Notes under the pieces: model-generated
Database searches by the model: none
What the model saw: only the letters and a program-made list of their open reading frames with translations
What the model was told of the DNA's origin: nothing
Part shown: positions 60,024 through 64,000 of the stretch, in pieces
Numbering within the stretch: position 1 is the stretch's first letter
How the letters are laid out: each line of letters begins with the position of its first letter
NCBI GenBank assembly: GCA_036505295.1
Contig: DASXTQ010000041.1
Span: 1-64,000 of the forward strand
Direction of reading: 5' to 3'
Source of the DNA: WS-7 sp036505295
GTDB lineage: Bacteria > Eisenbacteria > RBG-16-71-46 > SZUA-252
Length of the DNA stretch: 64,000 nucleotides
Translations under genes and position numbers: made by a program

Positions 60024-60572
60024 ATGTCTGAAGCCGCCCAAACATCCGGCACGAAGGAAATGACACCCGCATACGTCCTGGAGATCGTTGAGCTCCTTGA
60101 GAGCGATGGTATCGAGGTCTGGCTTGATGGGGGTTGGGGGGTTGATGCGCTTCTCGGCAAACAGACCAGACCCCACGGAGACCTCGATATCGCAGTCCGG
60201 CACAGAGATGTGCCGCGGTTACGAACGCTGCTGGAGGCCCGCGGGTATCGGGACATGCCCAGCGAGGACACGACGGACTGGAACTTTGTGTTGGGCGACG
60301 GGCACGGCCACCAGGTCGACGTCCACTCGTTCACCCTGGATGCCGAGGGGGGATGTGTTTACGGCATAGAGTACCCAGCGGATTCCCTGGGGGGTATTGG
60401 ATCGGTGAACGGGCGTGCGGTGAAGTGCATTACAGCGGAGCACGTGGCGCATTTCCGCACTGGCTTCGAGTTGCGCGAGACCGACATTCACGACGTGCAG
60501 GCGCTTCACAAGCGTTTCGGGATTCCGATTCCAAAGGAGCACGAGGAGTGGCTCAAGCGGAACCGCACCTGA
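60024..60572 (+). CDS. LnuA/ANT(2'')-type antibiotic nucleotidyltransferase-like protein
   Basis: 182 residues of the minimal nucleotidyltransferase fold. The motif VWLDGGWGVDALLGKQTRPHGDLDIAV gives the G-G/W and D-x-D metal site, followed by HQVDVHSFTLD with the third acidic residue. This is the pattern of lincosamide nucleotidyltransferase LinA/LnuA and aminoglycoside 2''-adenylyltransferases. Whether it modifies an antibiotic or a housekeeping substrate is unknown. Its stop overlaps the P-loop kinase gene (ATG within TGATG), forming a two-gene unit. Confidence 0.82.
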   Translation: MSEAAQTSGTKEMTPAYVLEIVELLESDGIEVWLDGGWGVDALLGKQTRPHGDLDIAVRHRDVPRLRTLLEARGYRDMPSEDTTDWNFVLGDGHGHQVDVHSFTLDAEGGCVYGIEYPADSLGGIGSVNGRAVKCITAEHVAHFRTGFELRETDIHDVQALHKRFGIPIPKEHEEWLKRNRT

Positions 60573-61120
60573 TGCCGGGTCTGCTCGCAACGATCGCGGC
60601 GCTGCGCCCGAAGGCGCGCCGAACGCTCATCATCGCTATCGACGGGTACGGGGGATCGGGCAAGTCGACCCTGGCCGATGCGTTGGCGTCAGGCCCAGGA
60701 GGGGCCACCATCGTTCGCACCGATGACTTCGCTCGTCCCAACGTTCCGGGATGGGAATGGGAGCGCATGAAGACACAGGTGCTCGATCCCCTCGATCGAG
60801 ATCTACCTGGAAGGTACCAGCGGCACGATTGGAAACGTGACTCCTTGGCGGAATGGCACAGCGTTCCCGTGGGCGGCATCGTGATTGTCGAGGGCGTTTC
60901 GTCCACGCGCACAGAGCTTGGTCGGTACTGGGACCTGGCCGTTTGGGTGACATGCTCCTACGAGCGCCGCTTGGCACGAGGCATCGCGCGTGATGGGGAA
61001 GCCAAGCGCTCCCAGTGGGAGAATGTCTGGATGCCGCGGGAGGATGAGTACGTCGCAGCGCAGAAACCAGAGCAGCGCGCGAATTGGGTCGTCAGCGGCG
61101 AAGAGCCGTTCCAGTTGTGA
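60572..61120 (+). CDS. P-loop uridine kinase-like protein
   Basis: 182 residues. Walker A is IAIDGYGGSGKSTLADAL near residue 20, then VRTDDFARPN, HDWKRDSLAEW, a Walker B-like IVIVEGVSSTRTEL and the lid region RDGEAKRSQWENVWMPREDEYV. This is the uridine/phosphoribulokinase-like small-kinase pattern. The natural substrate is not evident. Translational overlap with the nucleotidyltransferase suggests they work on related small molecules, possibly drug inactivation by phosphorylation; this is a guess. Confidence 0.8.
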   Translation: MPGLLATIAALRPKARRTLIIAIDGYGGSGKSTLADALASGPGGATIVRTDDFARPNVPGWEWERMKTQVLDPLDRDLPGRYQRHDWKRDSLAEWHSVPVGGIVIVEGVSSTRTELGRYWDLAVWVTCSYERRLARGIARDGEAKRSQWENVWMPREDEYVAAQKPEQRANWVVSGEEPFQL

Positions 61121-61167
61121 GACGTAAGCTTGTTATCGAGGCCCCCACAACGCAGGGAGAAGGAACA

Positions 61168-62163
61168 ATGCAGAAGCGCAAACTAGGAAACAGCGGTCTG
61201 GAGGTGTCGGCCATCGGGCTCGGCTGCATGGGGATGAGTTTCGCCTACGGCACTCCAGAGGAACGCGACGAGCGCGAGTCCATCGCCACCATCCATCGCG
61301 CCATGGAGCTCGGCGTGACGTTCTTCGACACAGCCGAGGCGTACGGGCCTTACACCAACGAGGAGCTGCTCGCCCGCGCGCTCCATGGGAAGCGCGACCA
61401 CGTGATCATCGCGACCAAGTTTGGGTTCAAATTCGACGAGAAGGGCGTCATTGCGGGTGTGGACAGCCGGCCAGAGCACATCCGCGAGGCGGTTGAGGGC
61501 TCGCTGCGCCGGCTGCAGACGGACTACATCGATCTGCTCTATCAGCACCGCGTCGATCCCGCAGTACCGGTCGAGGATGTCGTCGGCGCTATGGCCGCGC
61601 TCGTGCGCGAGGGGAAGGTGCGCTACGTCGGCCTATCCGAGGCTGGGGAACGGACGATTCGCCGCGCGCACGCCGTGCATCCGATCGCGGCGCTCCAAAG
61701 CGAGTACTCACTGTGGGAGCGCAACCTCGAGCCGCAGATCATCCCGTTGCTCCGCGAGCTCCGCATTGGCCTTGTCCCGTTCGCGCCGCTCGGCCGCGGT
61801 TTCCTCACCGGTAACGTGAAGCGTGCCGAGGAGTATCCGGAGGGCGACTATCGCCGCGGCGATCCTCGCTACCAAGGCGATAACTTCGAGGCCAACATGC
61901 GGGCTGCATCCGCCGTGCGGGATCTGGGCGCGCGGAAAGGCGTGCCGCCGGGGCAGATCGCGCTCGCATGGTTACTGCACAAGGGCGAGGACATCGTGCC
62001 GATTCCCGGCAGCAAGCGTCGGCAGCACCTCGAGGAAAACGCCGGCGCAGCAGCCGTGTCGCTCGGCGCCGAGGAAGTGGCTGCACTCGACGCCGCGCTC
62101 AGCCCTGACAGGGTATCCGGGCCGCGCTACAACGAGAAACAGATGGCGCTGGTGGATCGGTGA
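61168..62163 (+). CDS. Aldo/keto reductase (AKR13-like)
   Basis: 331-residue NADPH-dependent (beta/alpha)8 oxidoreductase. The catalytic tetrad can be seen as Asp and Tyr in FFDTAEAYGPYTNEELL, Lys in IIATKFGFKF and His in LLYQHRVDP. Cofactor-site motifs are VSAIGLGCMGMSF and IPIPGSKRRQHLEENAGA. It resembles the YakC/AKR13 group that reduces aldehydes or ketones with NADPH. GGGAGAAGG precedes ATG 61168, and the longer frame inside the kinase gene is rejected. It is followed by an F420-reductase-like gene. Confidence 0.92.
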   Translation: MQKRKLGNSGLEVSAIGLGCMGMSFAYGTPEERDERESIATIHRAMELGVTFFDTAEAYGPYTNEELLARALHGKRDHVIIATKFGFKFDEKGVIAGVDSRPEHIREAVEGSLRRLQTDYIDLLYQHRVDPAVPVEDVVGAMAALVREGKVRYVGLSEAGERTIRRAHAVHPIAALQSEYSLWERNLEPQIIPLLRELRIGLVPFAPLGRGFLTGNVKRAEEYPEGDYRRGDPRYQGDNFEANMRAASAVRDLGARKGVPPGQIALAWLLHKGEDIVPIPGSKRRQHLEENAGAAAVSLGAEEVAALDAALSPDRVSGPRYNEKQMALVDR

Positions 62164-62193
62164 CAGCACTCGCGCAGTGAACGAGGAGCGGCT

Positions 62194-62841
62194 ATGCGAA
62201 TCGGTATTCTCGGCTCGGGGTTGATGGGAGGGAAGCTAGGCACGCTCTTCGCGCGAGCCGGGCATGAGGTGGTCTTCAGCTACGCGCGCAGCGAGCGGAA
62301 GCTGAAGCGACTCGCGCGTGAAGCGGGAGGACGAGCGCGGGCCGGAACGCCGGCTGACGCCGCGCGGGAATCCGACGTGCTGCTGCTGGCCGTGCACTGG
62401 TCCCGCGTCGACGACGTGCTGAAGCAGGCATGCGATCTCCAGCGCAAGGTCGTCGTGAGCTGCTCGCTTCCGATGAATGCCAACGACACCGGTCTCGTGG
62501 TGGCTCACACCTCTTCAGGCGCCGAAGCGCTCGCAAAGAAGCTGCGGGGGGCCCACTTCGTCGCCGCTTTCGGAACGGTGCCGAGCGAAGTGCTGTTCGG
62601 CGTGTTCGAAGGTAGGCGTAGGAGGAGGAGGCCCACACTCATTTACTGCGGAGACGATCAGCGCGCGAAGGACGTCGCCGCTCGATTGATCCGCGACGTG
62701 GGATTCGAACCGGTGGACGCCGGCCCGCTGCGGATGGCCCGGTACACGGAGCCGTTCACGCTGTTGATCGCGCAGCTCGCGTACGAGGGCGATCGAGGTC
62801 CCGAGGTGGCGTATCGGTTCGAGTGGATGGGAAGGAAGTGA
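62194..62841 (+). CDS. NADPH-dependent F420 reductase-like oxidoreductase
   Basis: 215 residues with an N-terminal Rossmann motif GILGSGLMGGKLGTLFARAG, the partner residues FSYARSERKLKRL and the VVSCSLPMN segment of the COG2085/NpdG family. No other F420 genes are visible, and many family members act as generic NADP-dependent reductases. It may pair with the upstream aldo/keto reductase, 30 bp away. ATG has GAGGAGCGG upstream. Confidence 0.82.
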   Translation: MRIGILGSGLMGGKLGTLFARAGHEVVFSYARSERKLKRLAREAGGRARAGTPADAARESDVLLLAVHWSRVDDVLKQACDLQRKVVVSCSLPMNANDTGLVVAHTSSGAEALAKKLRGAHFVAAFGTVPSEVLFGVFEGRRRRRRPTLIYCGDDQRAKDVAARLIRDVGFEPVDAGPLRMARYTEPFTLLIAQLAYEGDRGPEVAYRFEWMGRK

Positions 62842-62925
62842 CCGAAGGACACCGCCCCTACCGCGAGCGCGACAAGAACTCCAAGGGCCGCGGCATGGCC
62901 CCGTAGTGGAACCAACGGAGGCACC

Positions 62926-63840
62926 ATGATGAGAAGACAGTTCGCGCCAGCATTAATCCTGATCGCTGCGGTCACGAGCGCGGCGGGGGCACCGGTTGGC
63001 AACTCGCCGCAACTGGGCACGGTCCGGATCGAGGAATTAACCGGAGCCAAGGGAAAACTCGACCCCAAGGAGGGCGTCTTCAAGGTGTCCGTTCCGCGCG
63101 GCGACCTGGACGTCCGGGTTGCGGGGGTGCACATGACCCCGCCGATGGGCCTGACGTCGTGGGCTTCGTTCAAACGGGTGGGCCAACATGCGGTGGTTAT
63201 GGGCGACATGGTCCTGCTCGAAGACCAGGTGAACCCGGTCATGAGCGCCGCTCTCGACAACGGCCTGGAAGTCACGGCGCTCCACAACCACTTCATCTGG
63301 GATGCCCCAAGGGTCATGTTCATGCACGTCGGTGGAATGGGCAATGAGGAGGGGCTCGCGGCCGCCGTTGGGAAGGTGTTCTCGAAGATCAAAGAGACGA
63401 GCGGCGGCAGGGGCGAGGCACCCCACGCCGAAATCGATCCGGCCACAACCTCCCTCGACCCTGCGAAAATCGATGCGATACTGCGTGAGAAGGGCGATCT
63501 CAAGGACGGCGTTTACAAGGTGGTGGTCGGCCGGACGACGCACATGCATGGCGGGATCATGAGCAGCACGATGGGTGTGAACACCTGGGCGGCCTTCGCC
63601 GGGTCCGACGAACAGGCCGTTGTTGACGGCGATTTCGCCATGCTCGAATCAGAGCTACAGCCCGTTCTCAAGGCGCTGCGCGGCGCCGGCATTGACATCG
63701 TCGCAATGCACCAGCACATGACTGGCGAGAGCCCCCGGATTATGTTCCTGCATTACTGGGGCGTGGGCTCGACCGCCAGCCTCGCGAGGGGAGTGCGGGC
63801 AGCTCTGGACAAGACGGCAGCGGGACGCGCCGCGGGCTGA
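62926..63840 (+). CDS. Secreted tandem DUF1259 (LppY/LpqO-type) protein
   Basis: 304 residues. A signal peptide (about 7-23) is followed by two homologous ~125-residue DUF1259 domains, each with G-V/VFKV..., a Met/His-rich strand (RVAGVHMTPPMGLTSWASF in the first, THMHGGIMSSTMGVNTWAAF in the second), GDMVLLEDQVNPV/GDFAMLESELQPV and ALHNHF/AMHQHM before PRVMFMHVG/PRIMFLHYWG. The conserved Met/His residues suggest metal binding. Mycobacterial homologues are lipoproteins of unknown role. CGGAGG precedes ATG. Confidence 0.85.
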   Translation: MMRRQFAPALILIAAVTSAAGAPVGNSPQLGTVRIEELTGAKGKLDPKEGVFKVSVPRGDLDVRVAGVHMTPPMGLTSWASFKRVGQHAVVMGDMVLLEDQVNPVMSAALDNGLEVTALHNHFIWDAPRVMFMHVGGMGNEEGLAAAVGKVFSKIKETSGGRGEAPHAEIDPATTSLDPAKIDAILREKGDLKDGVYKVVVGRTTHMHGGIMSSTMGVNTWAAFAGSDEQAVVDGDFAMLESELQPVLKALRGAGIDIVAMHQHMTGESPRIMFLHYWGVGSTASLARGVRAALDKTAAGRAAG

Positions 63841-63923
63841 AGTCGTGAGGGATGGACGCTCCGCCGAGCCACCGAAGGACGGCGTCTGACAAAATCCCTG
63901 TCCGTGAGGCGCGGAAGGGAAGC

Positions 63924-63952
63924 TTGGCGCATAATCCGCACCGGGCTATCTT
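63924..63952 (+). promoter_or_regulatory. Promoter of tRNA-Arg
   Basis: TTGGCG, 17-bp spacer, TATCTT, ending 9 nt before the tRNA. The rest of 63841-63923 holds nothing recognised. Confidence 0.55.
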
Positions 63953-63961
63953 CCATATTGC

Positions 63962-64000
63962 GCCCCCGTAGCTCAGGTGGATAGAGCAGCGGTTTCCTAA
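63962..64000 (+). tRNA. tRNA-Arg(CCT), truncated by the window end
   Basis: Only the 5' half is present: acceptor strand GCCCCCG, D-arm GCTC...GAGC, 5' anticodon-stem GCGGT and loop TTCCTAA (anticodon CCT). The 3' anticodon strand, T-arm and acceptor strand lie outside the window. Confidence 0.85.

Noticed and set aside
60024..60572. Calling the nucleotidyltransferase a proven lincomycin-resistance gene
   Set aside because: Only the fold and metal-site motif are visible. Substrate specificity cannot be read from sequence alone.
62839..62907. 22-codon GTG ORF after the F420-reductase-like gene
   Set aside because: It begins within the stop of the previous gene and has no independent ribosome site or conserved feature. 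Likely chance in a GC-rich gap.

Overview
The window is high-GC, tightly packed bacterial chromosome with a Gram-negative, FCB-type gene set. The best guess is a Candidatus Eisenbacteria-like lineage. This rests on the C-terminal FlgD-like/T9SS-like sorting module of the first gene (motif APNPMNPET...YDLNGRLV), on the outer-membrane and lipid A-type genes (LapA/LapB, LpxL-like acyltransferase, O-antigen ligase, OmpA lipoprotein), and on gene orders otherwise known from several deep phyla. No rRNA, insertion sequence, prophage or CRISPR array was seen. Housekeeping promoters of the form TTGACN-N17/18-TANNNT can be read in front of four of the five tRNAs and several genes, with a TTGTCC variant at the tRNA-Pro(GGG) gene. 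Three genes have the -10 element exactly 6 nt before the ATG, so they are probably leaderless.

Layout. 1-6.7 kb: the 3' part of a large secreted Ig/PKD-repeat protein, a membrane protein of unknown function, P5C dehydrogenase, a divergent Mur ligase, tRNA-Ala and a small secreted protein. 6.8-24.5 kb: an M16-like protein lacking its zinc site, then a long run of mostly overlapping genes. These are an M50 protease, trpS, scpA, scpB and rluB, then an aromatic amino-acid block (pheA-like, aminotransferase, tyrA, aroA), then a cmk-plsC fusion, ispH, rpsA, mtaB, lapA, lapB and a SPOR/TPR protein. A textbook intrinsic terminator lies inside the first codons of mtaB. 24.5-37.7 kb: mutS, a SpoIVB-type S55 peptidase with a secreted beta-propeller, a multi-GAF sensor with a degenerate GGDEF domain, an M24 peptidase, mutL, miaA and tRNA-Gly. 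37.9-47.4 kb: DUF512 radical-SAM protein, der, plsY, gpsA and a MerR regulator, tRNA-Pro(GGG), an LpxL-like acyltransferase, a glycosyltransferase, surE, pcm, tRNA-Pro(CGG), acylphosphatase and an RpoD/RpoS-type sigma factor.

47.4-57.5 kb: two membrane proteins for surface glycans or lipids on the minus strand, an OmpA-family lipoprotein preceded by a 21-codon ORF, an amidase, an ATP/ADP-translocase-like protein with a HEAT-like tail, and a Ser/Thr kinase with TolB-N-like and TPR regions. 57.5-64 kb looks more accessory: two small Cys-containing secreted proteins; a cation:proton antiporter behind a well-formed fluoride riboswitch with its own promoter and terminator; a lincosamide-type nucleotidyltransferase; a P-loop kinase; an aldo/keto reductase; an F420-reductase-like oxidoreductase; a DUF1259 protein; and the first half of a tRNA-Arg cut by the window end.

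The most rewarding points for follow-up are the fluoride riboswitch/antiporter unit, the terminator embedded in mtaB, the chorismate mutase-ACT protein whose prephenate dehydratase domain has lost its catalytic signature, and the recurrent leaderless promoter geometry.
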